A stretch of 64,000 nt of DNA, from positions 89,221 to 153,220 of the forward strand of contig NZ_PVEP01000009.1 in NCBI RefSeq assembly GCF_002973535.1. Reading direction: 5' to 3'. The notes below the pieces were generated by a model. The model saw only the letters and a program-made list of their open reading frames with translations. It had not been told where the DNA came from and made no database searches. Source of the stretch: Albidovulum denitrificans (GTDB lineage Bacteria; Pseudomonadota; Alphaproteobacteria; Rhodobacterales; Rhodobacteraceae). Shown here piece after piece: positions 37,657 through 45,758 of this stretch. Positions within the stretch are counted from its first letter, which is position 1. Every line of letters begins with the position of its first letter. Made by a program: the position numbers and the translations under genes.

Positions 37657-37959
37657 TCAGGAGACGCGTCGCGGCGGAGGGGTATGGGGGTCCAAACTGC
37701 GGCTGGAGCCCATGACCGGCGTGATCTCGAAATGCGACGATCCGGCCACCGCCATCAGAGTGACAAGCAATGGCTCGCCGGGGAAAACAAGATGACACGT
37801 CCCGTGTCCTGACCCCTCGCCGCAGAGCGCATCCTGTATCAGGGGCTGGGCGTGAAGTGCGTCAGCATGCGTTCCGTGCGGCGATCGTTCTGAATGCGCC
37901 AGTCCGAAAAGGATGGCGAGCAGGAAGAAGCTGCACAGAAGAGCGGTGATCAATCGCAT
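37657..37959 (-). CDS. Small exported Cys/His protein
   Basis: A 100-residue protein of unknown family. One hydrophobic helix or signal (LITALLCSFFLLAILFGLAH) is followed by a His-rich part (SPHGTHADALHA), two cysteines in CGEGSGHGTCH, and a tail ending PPPR. The layout resembles the small proteins at 38706-39080 and 47841-48197. The start at 37959 is set by the hydrophobic segment; no strong ribosome site is seen. It is first in the minus-strand operon with the L,D-transpeptidase. Metal binding is plausible from the residues and location, but inferred. Confidence 0.55.
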   Translation of the reverse strand: MRLITALLCSFFLLAILFGLAHSERSPHGTHADALHAQPLIQDALCGEGSGHGTCHLVFPGEPLLVTLMAVAGSSHFEITPVMGSSRSLDPHTPPPRRVS

Positions 37960-38088
37960 GGCAGGAGCATAGCCCCTCTCACGTAAGCACCTACTGATCA
38001 CATCGGAGTGAGGGGTTAAATTCCTTGCAGGATTGGCGAAAACGCAACGCATTCACCTGTTTGTGACCCGGCCGCGATGCAAAGCCGT

Positions 38089-38110
38089 TTGACCTTCCCA
38101 CGTTGGAAGG
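38089..38110 (+). promoter_or_regulatory. CueR-like operator before the second L,D-transpeptidase
   Basis: TTGACC followed by the dyad CCTTCCCACGTTGGAAGG (38093-38110). The arms CCTTCC/GGAAGG match CueR sites, but the centre is one base shorter than in copA, and the hexamer 19 bp downstream (CAAGCC) is a poor -10. It may be a weak CueR promoter or a site for a related regulator. Confidence 0.5.
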
Positions 38111-38140
38111 AAGCAAGCCTTCTGCAAAAAGGAGCAGAAC

Positions 38141-38701
38141 ATGCGATTCACTCGACGGCTTTTTGTTGCCGGAGCACTTGCCGCGCCTTTCGTGACCGGT
38201 CGCGCCGCCATCGCGTCGGAAGACACGCAGGGCCCGGTCCGCAACAACATCTCGGCTTTCCGCACCCACGAGTGGAGGGATCACTTCGATGCTCTGGGGG
38301 TCGGGATCATCATCTCCGACACGACAGCCAAGGTCCTCCAGCATTGGACGAGCGACGGTCAGATGTATCTCTACCCAAGCTCGGTCCCGCTATCGGACGA
38401 GCTGACCCGCCGGGGCTATACCGAGGTCGTCGAGAAACGGGTGAACCCGAGCTGGGCGCCGACACCGTCGATGCGGGAACGCAACCCGGAATGGCCGGCG
38501 TTCGTGCCTGGCGGCGACCCGACCAACCCGCTCGGCACCCGTGCCCTTTACCTGTCGTGGCAATACTACCGCATCCATGGTACACACGACACGCGCAAGA
38601 TCGGCCGCCGCTCGTCGAACGGCTGCATCGGGCTCTACAACGAACATATCGAGGAAGTTTTCGACCGGACGCCGGTCGGGACGCAAGTGAAGCTGATCTA
38701 G
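38141..38701 (+). CDS. L,D-transpeptidase (second of three)
   Basis: A 186-residue YkuD-type enzyme with a twin-arginine signal (TRRLFVAGALAAPF). The active-site stretch is YYRIHGTHDTRKIGRRSSNG followed by CIGLYN, so the catalytic His and Cys are present. The residues after the Cys (Ile-Gly-Leu) depart from the usual Ile-Arg-Met, hinting at a different substrate pocket. AAAAGGAG precedes the ATG at 38141. It is 40 bases behind the CueR-like operator and followed after four bases by a small exported protein gene. Confidence 0.9.
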   Translation: MRFTRRLFVAGALAAPFVTGRAAIASEDTQGPVRNNISAFRTHEWRDHFDALGVGIIISDTTAKVLQHWTSDGQMYLYPSSVPLSDELTRRGYTEVVEKRVNPSWAPTPSMRERNPEWPAFVPGGDPTNPLGTRALYLSWQYYRIHGTHDTRKIGRRSSNGCIGLYNEHIEEVFDRTPVGTQVKLI

Positions 38702-38705
38702 CTAG

Positions 38706-39080
38706 ATGAAACGTTCTTCGACCTCACCGAACGCACTCAAAGACATGTTTTCGCACAGATTGTTGCGGTTCGTATCGATGTGGCTATTGTCCTTGGTCCT
38801 GACGCTTGGCCTGGTTCTCGGACAGGCTGCGGAGGCGGGCTCGGTCGAAGATCATCATCCCGAGACTTCAATCGAGATCGCGAGCAACTTAGGGCAAGAG
38901 ACCGCGCAGGCACCTGCATGCCACCCGGGCCTCGCCTGTACTGTTTTCGTGCTGCCCGAGGGGCCGGTCACAGCACTGTCGTTGTCAATCGTGATCACTC
39001 TGCGACCGGACCTGACGCAGTCGCAACGCCGCTTCGGCGGCCCGTCTGTGACCCTGCCTCCCCCCCGAACCCGTATCTGA
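38706..39080 (+). CDS. Small exported Cys/His protein
   Basis: A 124-residue protein of unknown family. After a polar start it has a signal-like helix (MWLLSLVLTLGLVLGQAAEA), an acidic-His patch (VEDHHPETS), two cysteines in ACHPGLAC, and ends LPPPRTRI. The spacing of Cys pair, hydrophobic strand and PPPR tail parallels the protein at 37657-37959 on the other side of the divergent promoter. It is probably co-transcribed with the L,D-transpeptidase before it. Confidence 0.5.
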   Translation: MKRSSTSPNALKDMFSHRLLRFVSMWLLSLVLTLGLVLGQAAEAGSVEDHHPETSIEIASNLGQETAQAPACHPGLACTVFVLPEGPVTALSLSIVITLRPDLTQSQRRFGGPSVTLPPPRTRI

Positions 39081-39246
39081 CAGTCAGGCCGGACGTGCGT
39101 CTGACGGTTCGATAGGCTCTCCGCAGCTCTGTCGACAGTTCAATCTCTGTCAGCCTGACACCAGACAGTTGTGCAAGCCTCACGATCCGCCGGAAGGGCG
39201 GGTCGCGGGATCGGTCAACAACAAGAAACCAAGGGCAGTCAGGCAG

Positions 39247-39891
39247 ATGAAACCACAATGGACAGGCGCTTTGGCGCTTGCCGCTTCCGCAGTCGCGGCA
39301 GTGGCGCTGGCACATAACGGGGCGACGGGTGTCGTCCTGGAACGGATGAACGGAATGACGGCGATGCGGGACACGGTGGCTGAGCTGGCACCGATGATGC
39401 AGGGCACGGTCCCCTACGACACATTCATCGTGTCAGAGGGTGCGAGCGTCATTGCCGGTCACGCGGGCGAGACGATGCTGTCGCTGTTCCCGGAAGGCAG
39501 CCTCGAAGGGGTTACCTACGCCAGGCCGGAGATCTGGTCCGACTGGCAGGACTTCGCAGCACTTGCCGAGGAATTGAAGACTTACGCTGACGCGCTCGCC
39601 GTGGCAGCTCCGAACGGTCTTGAGCCGGCGCTGCCGCCGCCCGGAGATATGGCCGGGATGGATCACTCGGCGATGGCCATGACCCCGGCACCACAGGGAG
39701 ATGAGGGCTTCACGATAGCGGAATTGATGGGCTACGGCGAAAGGCCCCCGGAGGTCCAGGTTGCGCGCGGCACGTCGGACCCGGCGACGCTGGCGTCTGA
39801 TCTGACGACGCTGGCGGCAGACGACCTCTTCACCCGGATCAGCGCTACCTGTTCGTCCTGCCATTCGCAATTTCGCGCCGGTCGGAACTGA
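39247..39891 (+). CDS. Class II cytochrome c (cytochrome c'-like) with a Met/His insert
   Basis: A 214-residue exported haem protein. The signal peptide ends at VALAHNG. The first helix carries RMNGMTAMRDT, where a Met or neighbouring residue would be the axial ligand. The haem motif CSSCH is at residues 202-206, next to the C-terminus, as in class II cytochromes. Between helices there is a proline-rich insert with GDMAGMDHSAMAM, the same Met/His pattern as the copper proteins nearby, which is not normal for cytochrome c'. The start at 39247 is chosen for the signal peptide. It opens a seven-gene overlapping operon. Confidence 0.8.
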   Translation: MKPQWTGALALAASAVAAVALAHNGATGVVLERMNGMTAMRDTVAELAPMMQGTVPYDTFIVSEGASVIAGHAGETMLSLFPEGSLEGVTYARPEIWSDWQDFAALAEELKTYADALAVAAPNGLEPALPPPGDMAGMDHSAMAMTPAPQGDEGFTIAELMGYGERPPEVQVARGTSDPATLASDLTTLAADDLFTRISATCSSCHSQFRAGRN

Positions 39892-39893
39892 CG

Positions 39894-40877
39894 ATGCGGG
39901 GCTTGATCCGCTTTTCGGTCATTGTCCCGGTCGTTGTCGCCGGGTTCGGTGCCGGGGTACTGGCGCTATGGCCTGTAGGCGCGCCCGAGCCCGCCGCGTT
40001 CCCGCCCGGGGATGCAGAACGCGGCGCCTATCTGGCCCGCGCCAGCGGCTGCGTGTCCTGTCACACCAACGCGGCTGCCAAGGGACTGGCGCTCGCCGGA
40101 GGAGCGCCGCTCGACACGCCCTTCGGCATCTTCGTGCCCCCGAACATCACTCCGCATCCTACTGCCGGGATCGGCGGCTGGACCATTCAGGATTTCGCCA
40201 AGGCTGTCCGCCAGGGAGTCTCGCCGGAGGGTGACCCCTACTATCCGGTCTTCACCTATTCCTTCTACGCAGGCTTCACCGATCAAGAGATCGCCGACCT
40301 GTGGGAGGCGTTCCGCACCGTTCCGCCGGTTGCGGATGCTGCCCCCGCGCATGATGTGGGATTTCCGTTCAGCTTCCGCTCGGGCCTGAAGCTCTGGCGC
40401 GCTGCCTACCTCGACGCGCCGGAGACGGATGCGCTGATGGGCACATCGTCGCCGTGGAATCGCGGGCGTTTGCTGGTTGAAGGCGCGGCCCATTGTGCGG
40501 CATGTCATACCGGCCGAACGCTTGCAGGCGGCCTGGACGACTCCGCCCGGTTCGCCGGAAACGACAGTCTTCCTGGCGGCAGCAAGGCACCGTCGATCCT
40601 GACAGCCGATCTCCTCGAAGGCGGCTGGACGGTCGCGAATCTGGCCTATGCGCTGCAGACGGGCCTGTTGCCCAACGGGGATGCCTTTGGCGGCAGCATG
40701 GCCGAGGTCGTGGCCGAGGGCACCTCGTACCTGACCGACGCCGACCGCGAGGCCATCGCGACCTACCTGCTCGACCCCGACGGCAGCGGGGACATCCCGG
40801 AACCCGCTCGTCCTGTCACGGAGACTCCGATGGCGGGGTTGGACCACTCGCAAATGGAGATGGGCAATGAGAACTAG
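39894..40877 (+). CDS. Membrane-anchored dihaem cytochrome c
   Basis: A 327-residue protein with an N-terminal anchor (SVIVPVVVAGFGAGVLAL) and two haem c motifs, CVSCH (Cys53-Cys56-His57) and CAACH (Cys201-Cys204-His205). The layout matches dihaem cytochromes that serve periplasmic dehydrogenases (APLDTPFGIFVPPNITP is typical). The C-terminus ends in another Met/His stretch, MAGLDHSQMEM. It begins two bases after the preceding stop and overlaps the next gene by 11 bases. A role in passing electrons from copper-linked oxidation is plausible but unproven. Confidence 0.85.
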   Translation: MRGLIRFSVIVPVVVAGFGAGVLALWPVGAPEPAAFPPGDAERGAYLARASGCVSCHTNAAAKGLALAGGAPLDTPFGIFVPPNITPHPTAGIGGWTIQDFAKAVRQGVSPEGDPYYPVFTYSFYAGFTDQEIADLWEAFRTVPPVADAAPAHDVGFPFSFRSGLKLWRAAYLDAPETDALMGTSSPWNRGRLLVEGAAHCAACHTGRTLAGGLDDSARFAGNDSLPGGSKAPSILTADLLEGGWTVANLAYALQTGLLPNGDAFGGSMAEVVAEGTSYLTDADREAIATYLLDPDGSGDIPEPARPVTETPMAGLDHSQMEMGNEN

Positions 40878-41295
40878 AGTGCTCGCAGTGGCGCTTGCTC
40901 TGGGCGTCTTTGCCCTTGTGGGCGCGTTCATCTGGACTACGGTGCGCACGCTCGATCCGCGAGACACCGTTGCGGATCAGAGCGAGCCGACGGCCGAAGT
41001 GTCGGAAGTCCTTCCGGATGGTCGGATCGACGTCCAGGTCTATGCGCTCGGAAACCGGGACGTCCGTCTCGATATCCAGTTCACGCCGGATGCCGATGCC
41101 ATCGAATCTGCCGCTATGCGGCCGGACGTGAACTTCGCGATGATGGAGATGCATATGGACGGCTTTGATCCGCCGCTTCAGTTAGTCGAGGCCGGGGTCT
41201 GGCGAGCAAATCTCAAGTTGCCAATGGCTGGACGGTGGGTGGTCAGTGTTGGCTTTGGCGAGGATCGCGCAGAGGTTGAATTTGATGCACAGTGA
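40867..41295 (+). CDS. FixH/YtkA-like anchored periplasmic protein
   Basis: A 142-residue protein with one N-terminal membrane helix (LAVALALGVFALVGAFIW) and a beta-sandwich-like domain (IDVQVYALGNRDVRLDIQFT, later VWRANLKLPMAGRWVVSVGF). That C-terminal pattern is shared by FixH and YtkA-like domains. A Met-rich segment NFAMMEMHMDG may bind copper. The start overlaps the dihaem cytochrome end and its own end overlaps the next gene. FixH helps assemble cbb3 oxidases with a copper ATPase, so a metal-delivery role would fit. Confidence 0.6.
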   Translation: MRTRVLAVALALGVFALVGAFIWTTVRTLDPRDTVADQSEPTAEVSEVLPDGRIDVQVYALGNRDVRLDIQFTPDADAIESAAMRPDVNFAMMEMHMDGFDPPLQLVEAGVWRANLKLPMAGRWVVSVGFGEDRAEVEFDAQ

Positions 41296-41776
41296 CGGAC
41301 CGACACAACAGGCAAGGCACGATGATACCCTGCACCGGGGGTTTCGCGGCATCGCCGTCGGCATCGCGATGTTCGCTGTCCTCGGGACGGTGACGGCAGT
41401 CTGGGCGAACCCCCTGTTCGTCCGCATGACTGCGGTTGGTCCGTGGGAGTTCGGGGCCACTGTCCTGACGGCACTCTTGGCCGGAGTGACGGTCGCGCTT
41501 TGGGTTCCCCGATGCCGGCTGCGGACATCCGGGGCAGGCGGTCTTGCGAGCTTCCTCGGGATCGCCTGTCCGACCTGCAACAAGGTGCTGATGCTGATCT
41601 TCGGTGGTCCGGCGCTGCTTGCATGGTTCGATCCCGTCCGGCCCTGGCTCGCGGCAGCCGGGGTCATCGTCATGGGCTATGCTGCCTTTCGCACCTGGCG
41701 CGCGTTTCGCGAGTCCCGATCTGACCTTCACATTGTCGGCGGCGTTGAAACTCCCATGACGGGAGGCCCGCAGTGA
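41285..41776 (+). CDS. Membrane protein with a CPTCN motif
   Basis: A 163-residue protein with about four hydrophobic helices. The conserved-looking segment is GLASFLGIACPTCNKVLML, which places a Cys-Pro-x-Cys pair at the start of a helix, as in metal-transport or thiol membrane proteins. I do not recognise a named family. A His-containing, charged N-terminus (HSDGPTQQARHDD) precedes the first helix. The start at 41285 lies inside the previous gene, and the GTG of the next gene overlaps its stop, so it is part of a tightly coupled operon. Confidence 0.55.
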   Translation: MHSDGPTQQARHDDTLHRGFRGIAVGIAMFAVLGTVTAVWANPLFVRMTAVGPWEFGATVLTALLAGVTVALWVPRCRLRTSGAGGLASFLGIACPTCNKVLMLIFGGPALLAWFDPVRPWLAAAGVIVMGYAAFRTWRAFRESRSDLHIVGGVETPMTGGPQ

Positions 41777-42516
41777 CAGCGTCAACTGGTTTGCGGTCAG
41801 CGATGCGTGGGCTGGCCCGGAAAACGCTGGTCCGGCACACGCTCGTGGCCATTCTTGCGATGGGGCTCGTGCTGGGCTTTGCGGCGGTTCACGCGCAGTT
41901 CAGCCCGATGCATCGCTGGAACCGCGCCTTCGGGGATGCCTCGCTGGTGCTGATCGCGCTGTCGATGGGGTTGGGGCCGCTGACCCGCTTTCTGCGCGCA
42001 TCGGTTCCGCTGCTGCCGTTCCGCCGTGAGATGGGAATCTATGCTTGCCTTCTGGTGATCGTCCACGCGGCGATCGTCCTCGTCGGCTGGGTCGAATGGG
42101 ATCTGATGCGGCTTTTCGGGTTCGAATGGCATCCCGACCTCTTGGTCTATGTCATGTTCCAGCATGGTTTCGGACTTGCCAATGCCATCGGGATCGCGGC
42201 CCTCGTCCTCGCGGTGCTGCTTGCCGCCACGTCGAGCGATTTTGCGATGCGGCGTCTGGGACTGTCAGGCTGGAAGTTCTTGCAGATGGGCGTCCTGCCG
42301 ATGTGGTGGCTGACCGTCGCCCATGTCGCCTACTTCCTCTTCATGCATTTCCTGAGCTTCCACCGGGCAACGCCACCGCCGAACCCGCTTCAGCCCTGGT
42401 TCGTCGGACTTGTGGTTCTGGTCCTTGGTCTGCGCGCGGCGGCCTACCTGAAGACCATCCGCGCCAAGGCCGCGTCCGAACTGCCGGGAGAGGAGGCAAG
42501 CCGTGCGTCGGTCTGA
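41773..42516 (+). CDS. Ferric-reductase-like membrane haem protein
   Basis: A 247-residue protein with about six membrane helices and the look of the ferric reductase-like transmembrane domain (as in MsrQ/YedZ). Histidines that could bind haem b are in LLVIVHAAIVLVGW, YVMFQHGFGLANAIG and LTVAHVAYFLFMHFLSFHRA. The start is GTG at 41773, overlapping the previous stop; the end overlaps the PBP2 gene. Such proteins pass electrons from the quinone pool to periplasmic partners. No MsrP-like molybdoenzyme is next to it; the neighbouring cytochromes are the more likely partners here. Confidence 0.65.
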   Translation: MTASTGLRSAMRGLARKTLVRHTLVAILAMGLVLGFAAVHAQFSPMHRWNRAFGDASLVLIALSMGLGPLTRFLRASVPLLPFRREMGIYACLLVIVHAAIVLVGWVEWDLMRLFGFEWHPDLLVYVMFQHGFGLANAIGIAALVLAVLLAATSSDFAMRRLGLSGWKFLQMGVLPMWWLTVAHVAYFLFMHFLSFHRATPPPNPLQPWFVGLVVLVLGLRAAAYLKTIRAKAASELPGEEASRASV

Positions 42517-44455
42517 ACGCGAACTCGCGCATGCGGCAAAGAAGACGACCCGGCGGTCCCTCCTGCTGGGTGGGGCGATGTCCTCGGTGGTCAGCGTTCT
42601 GGGCTTTCGGATGTGGCAACTGGGCGTCCGTGATGCCGAACAATACTACCTGCTGGCCGAAGAGAACCGGATCAGCCTGCGGCTGGTACGTCCCGACAGG
42701 GGGCGCATCTTTGACCGGGCCGGAAAGATTATTGCGGACAACGAACAGGCCTACCGCATCACGCTCGTGCGGGAGGAAGCACGGGATGTCGAAGATGTCC
42801 TCGAGAAGCTGCGTCTACTCCTTGGTTTAGACGAGGAAACACTGACCAAGGTCCGCGAGCAGACGGCCCGTGTGCGGGCCTTCGTTCCGATTACGGTAAA
42901 GGACCGGGTCACCTGGGACGAGCTTTCCATCGTGGCCTTGAACTCCCCCGTGCTTCCGGGCGTTCACCCCGAGATGGTCCTGTCCCGTGTTTATCCTTTC
43001 GGGCCCGATTTCGCCCATCAGGTCGGCTATGTGGGACCGGTCAGCGACAACGATCTGGAAAACGAGGCTGCCGACAATGAGCCACTGCTCCGCCTTCCCG
43101 ATTTTGAAATCGGGAAGACCGGGGTCGAGCGCAGCCATGAACGCGCCCTGCGCGGCCTGCCGGGAACCCAGCGGGTTGAGGTCAATGTCTCCGGTCGCAC
43201 GATGCGCGAGCTGGCGCTCGACCCTGCTACCTCGGGCCCCGACATGCAGGTCACCCTCGACCACCACCTTCAGAACTTCATGCGCGTCCGCCTTGAAGGG
43301 CAAAGTGCCGCCGCGATCGTGATGGACGTGACGAGCGGCGATCTTCTTGGCTGCACCTCGGCGCCGTCCTTCGATCCGAACCTCTTCGTCCGCGGGATTT
43401 CCAGCCGCGACTACGGCGCGCTCCGCGACAGCGAATTCCGCCCGCTCTCCGACAAGACGGTGCAGGGGGCCTATCCGCCGGGATCGACGATCAAGATGTC
43501 GAATGCGCTGGCCGCGCTGGAAACCGGGCTGATGGACCCGGAAGAGACTGTCGCCTGCAATGGCTATGTCGAGATCTCCGGCCGCAGGTTCCACTGCTGG
43601 AAGCGCGGTGGTCATGGCCGAGTGAACATGGTCGGCGCGCTGCGCGAGTCCTGCGACGTATACTTCTATGAGGTCGCGCAGCGCATCGGCATCGACGGTA
43701 TCTTCGCGATGAACGACCGGCTGGGGCTTGGCCAGAAGTACGACCTTCCGCTGTCCGGCATGGCGCATGGCAACAACCCGTCGCGCGCTTGGAAGCAGGA
43801 AAGGTATGGGCAGGACTGGCTGATAGGGGACACCATCAATGCCTCAATCGGCCAGGGCTTCACGCTCGCCTCGCCGATCCAGCTTGCTACCATGACGGCG
43901 CGACTGGCGTCGGGGACCGCCGTTCTGCCGCGTCTGGTGCGGCCGTTTGGCGGGCAGGACCAAGACAATCCTGATCCGGCCCCACTCGGTCTGTCGGCCG
44001 AAGCACTGGCCATCGTGCGACAGGGCATGTTCGAGGTCTCGAACCACGAGCGCGGGACGGCCTATGCCTCGCGCATCGCCGATCCGGCGCAGGCGATGGC
44101 GGGCAAGACTGGAACGAGCCAGGTCTTCTCTATCACCGCAGCTGAGCGGGCCGCAGGCGTCCGTTCGCAGGACGAGCTGCCGTGGAACCGTCGAGATCAC
44201 GGGCTGTTCGTGGCCTTCGCACCGTATGATGCGCCCCGCTTTGCCGTCACGGTCGTGGTGGAGCACGGTGGCGGCGGGTCAACGGCCGCCGCGCCAATTG
44301 CGCGCGACATCATGCTGTTTGCGCAGCATGGCGGCTTGCCCCCCGAGGACGCCTATCCGACATCGCAGAGGGCGCGCGTGCGGGAGGACCTGGCTCTCTT
44401 GTCCGAACGCATCCTGCCGCCGGACGGCACGACGGCTACGGTGAGCCGGACATGA
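42503..44455 (+). CDS. mrdA: Penicillin-binding protein 2 (PBP2, transpeptidase)
   Basis: A 650-residue high-molecular-weight class B penicillin-binding protein. After one membrane anchor (residues about 22-40) come the PBP dimerisation domain (RPDRGRIFDRAGKIIADNE) and the transpeptidase domain. Its active-site motifs are SxxK at Ser328 (PPGSTIKMS), SxN-type as SCD at 383 (RESCDVYFYE), and KTGT at 535-538. PBP2 makes 4-3 cross-links during elongation. A GTG start after GAGAGGAGG overlaps the ferric-reductase-like gene. It is not next to mreBCD or rodA as the chromosomal copy would be; instead it is flanked by cytochrome genes, so this is a second, island-borne PBP2. Confidence 0.92.
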   Translation: MRRSERELAHAAKKTTRRSLLLGGAMSSVVSVLGFRMWQLGVRDAEQYYLLAEENRISLRLVRPDRGRIFDRAGKIIADNEQAYRITLVREEARDVEDVLEKLRLLLGLDEETLTKVREQTARVRAFVPITVKDRVTWDELSIVALNSPVLPGVHPEMVLSRVYPFGPDFAHQVGYVGPVSDNDLENEAADNEPLLRLPDFEIGKTGVERSHERALRGLPGTQRVEVNVSGRTMRELALDPATSGPDMQVTLDHHLQNFMRVRLEGQSAAAIVMDVTSGDLLGCTSAPSFDPNLFVRGISSRDYGALRDSEFRPLSDKTVQGAYPPGSTIKMSNALAALETGLMDPEETVACNGYVEISGRRFHCWKRGGHGRVNMVGALRESCDVYFYEVAQRIGIDGIFAMNDRLGLGQKYDLPLSGMAHGNNPSRAWKQERYGQDWLIGDTINASIGQGFTLASPIQLATMTARLASGTAVLPRLVRPFGGQDQDNPDPAPLGLSAEALAIVRQGMFEVSNHERGTAYASRIADPAQAMAGKTGTSQVFSITAAERAAGVRSQDELPWNRRDHGLFVAFAPYDAPRFAVTVVVEHGGGGSTAAAPIARDIMLFAQHGGLPPEDAYPTSQRARVREDLALLSERILPPDGTTATVSRT

Positions 44456-44928
44456 TGCACTGGCTCAGAAGGGCGTGCTCCCTTAGCGTTCTCGGAGTCG
44501 CCGTCGCCGCAACCCCCTTTGTACTTTCGTCGGTTCCAGCCCGTGCGTTTTTTCACGACACGCCCGACATCGAAGGTGGGCGTGCCATTTACGCGGCCAG
44601 ATGCGCCTCCTGCCACGGTGCCAATCTGGAAGGGCAGCCGGACTGGCAGTCGGCGAGGGAGGACGGCACCTATCCCGCGCCGCCCCACGACGAAACCGGC
44701 CACACCTGGCATCATGGGGACGCGATGCTGCGGGACTACATCCGCCGCGGGGGGCAGGCGGTGCTGGACGATATGGGGGTCGACTTCACCTCCGGCATGC
44801 CTGGGTTTGGCGACGAGCTGACCGAAGACGACATCGAAGCCGTCCTCGCCTATATCCGGTCAACCTGGCCCGACCGCATCCGCGCCGCGCAGGCTGAACG
44901 TAGCCAGTTGGAAGCAGGTTCGCCTTGA
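44452..44928 (+). CDS. Class I cytochrome c
   Basis: A 158-residue exported monohaem cytochrome. A signal peptide ends near ARAF (residue 33), the haem motif is CASCH (Cys51-Cys54-His55), and the Met ligand is likely in SGMPGFGDELTEDD. The family pattern IEGGRAIYAARCASCHGANL is clear. Its ATG overlaps the stop of PBP2 (ATGA), so translation is coupled. It closes the seven-gene run that began with the class II cytochrome at 39247. Confidence 0.88.
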   Translation: MMHWLRRACSLSVLGVAVAATPFVLSSVPARAFFHDTPDIEGGRAIYAARCASCHGANLEGQPDWQSAREDGTYPAPPHDETGHTWHHGDAMLRDYIRRGGQAVLDDMGVDFTSGMPGFGDELTEDDIEAVLAYIRSTWPDRIRAAQAERSQLEAGSP

Positions 44929-44964
44929 AGCCGCAAGCAGGTCCGCCGACCTCCCGATTTCCGC

Positions 44965-44995
44965 TTGCCTCTCTAGGAACTAGAGGGTGCAGACC
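44965..44995 (+). promoter_or_regulatory. MerR-type (CadR/PbrR-like) operator-promoter
   Basis: TTGCCT, then a 19-bp spacer that starts with the perfect dyad CTCTAGGAACTAGAG (44971-44985) and runs GGTG, then CAGACC. Dyad, spacer length and the ACTAGAGGGTG ending closely resemble operators of the CadR/PbrR/ZntR branch of MerR regulators. The -10 is weak, as expected for an activated promoter. It would drive the DsbA-like gene at 45033. Confidence 0.65.
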
Positions 44996-45032
44996 GCCTG
45001 AAACTCTTTATCCGTCACACAAGGCACTTCTC

Positions 45033-45758
45033 ATGCGCGTCACGTCAAGCCTGCTTGCCATCACTCTCGTCTTCGCTCCCGGCCTTTCCCCGGCGCAGGA
45101 GATTACCGAGGACCGGATCAGGGAACTGGTCGTCGAAACCTTGCGCGAGAACCCGGAGCTTGTGCTCGAGTCGCTTCAGACGCTGGAGGCACGCCAAGCA
45201 GAGGCCCAGGCCGCCGCTGCCGCCGCGACCCTGGCTGACGAGCGCACCCTGCTGGAGCGCGACCCCAACGCGCCGGTCCTCGGCAACCCGGAAGGCGACG
45301 TGACGGTGGTGGAGTTCTTCGATTACAACTGTCCCTACTGCAAACGCGCGATGCCTGAAATCGACGCCCTGCTGGCCGAAGACGGAAACATCCGTCTTGT
45401 GCTTCGGGAGTGGCCCATACTCAGCGAAGGGTCAGCGATCGCGGCGCGGGCCGCTTTGGCCGCGCGGAAGCAGGGCAAGTATGCCGAATTGCACAATGCG
45501 TTGATGGGCGCACGCGCCAAGTTGGAGGAACAGTCGGTGCTGCGGATCGCGGGCGAGGTCGGGCTCGATGTCGAGCAGCTCAAGGCCGACATGCAATCGC
45601 CCGAGGTCGAGGAGCATATCGCCACGTCTATGCGACTGGCCGAGGCGCTCGGCTTCAACGGCACGCCGTCTTTTGTGGTAGGCGACCAGCTGATCCCCGG
45701 TTTCGTCGAGAAGGCGCAGCTTGCCGAAGCGGTGTCAGCGGCACGGGCTGTCGAATGA
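45033..45758 (+). CDS. DsbA/ScsC-type periplasmic thiol oxidoreductase
   Basis: A 241-residue exported protein. A signal peptide ends at SPAQ (residue 21), followed by a helical N-terminal part (ITEDRIRELVVETLRENPEL) that in ScsC and BcfH proteins allows oligomerisation. The thioredoxin domain has CPYC (Cys100, Cys103) and the cis-Pro in FNGTPSFVVGDQLIPG. ScsC-type proteins are linked to copper tolerance in enterobacteria. The ATG at 45033 gives a proper signal peptide and an AAGG upstream; a TTG at 44925 would add an unrelated 36 residues across the operator. Confidence 0.87.
   Translation: MRVTSSLLAITLVFAPGLSPAQEITEDRIRELVVETLRENPELVLESLQTLEARQAEAQAAAAAATLADERTLLERDPNAPVLGNPEGDVTVVEFFDYNCPYCKRAMPEIDALLAEDGNIRLVLREWPILSEGSAIAARAALAARKQGKYAELHNALMGARAKLEEQSVLRIAGEVGLDVEQLKADMQSPEVEEHIATSMRLAEALGFNGTPSFVVGDQLIPGFVEKAQLAEAVSAARAVE

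Noticed and set aside
44925..45032. Upstream TTG start for the DsbA-like gene
   Set aside because: It would place the signal peptide 36 residues inside the protein and translate through the operator at 44965-44995.
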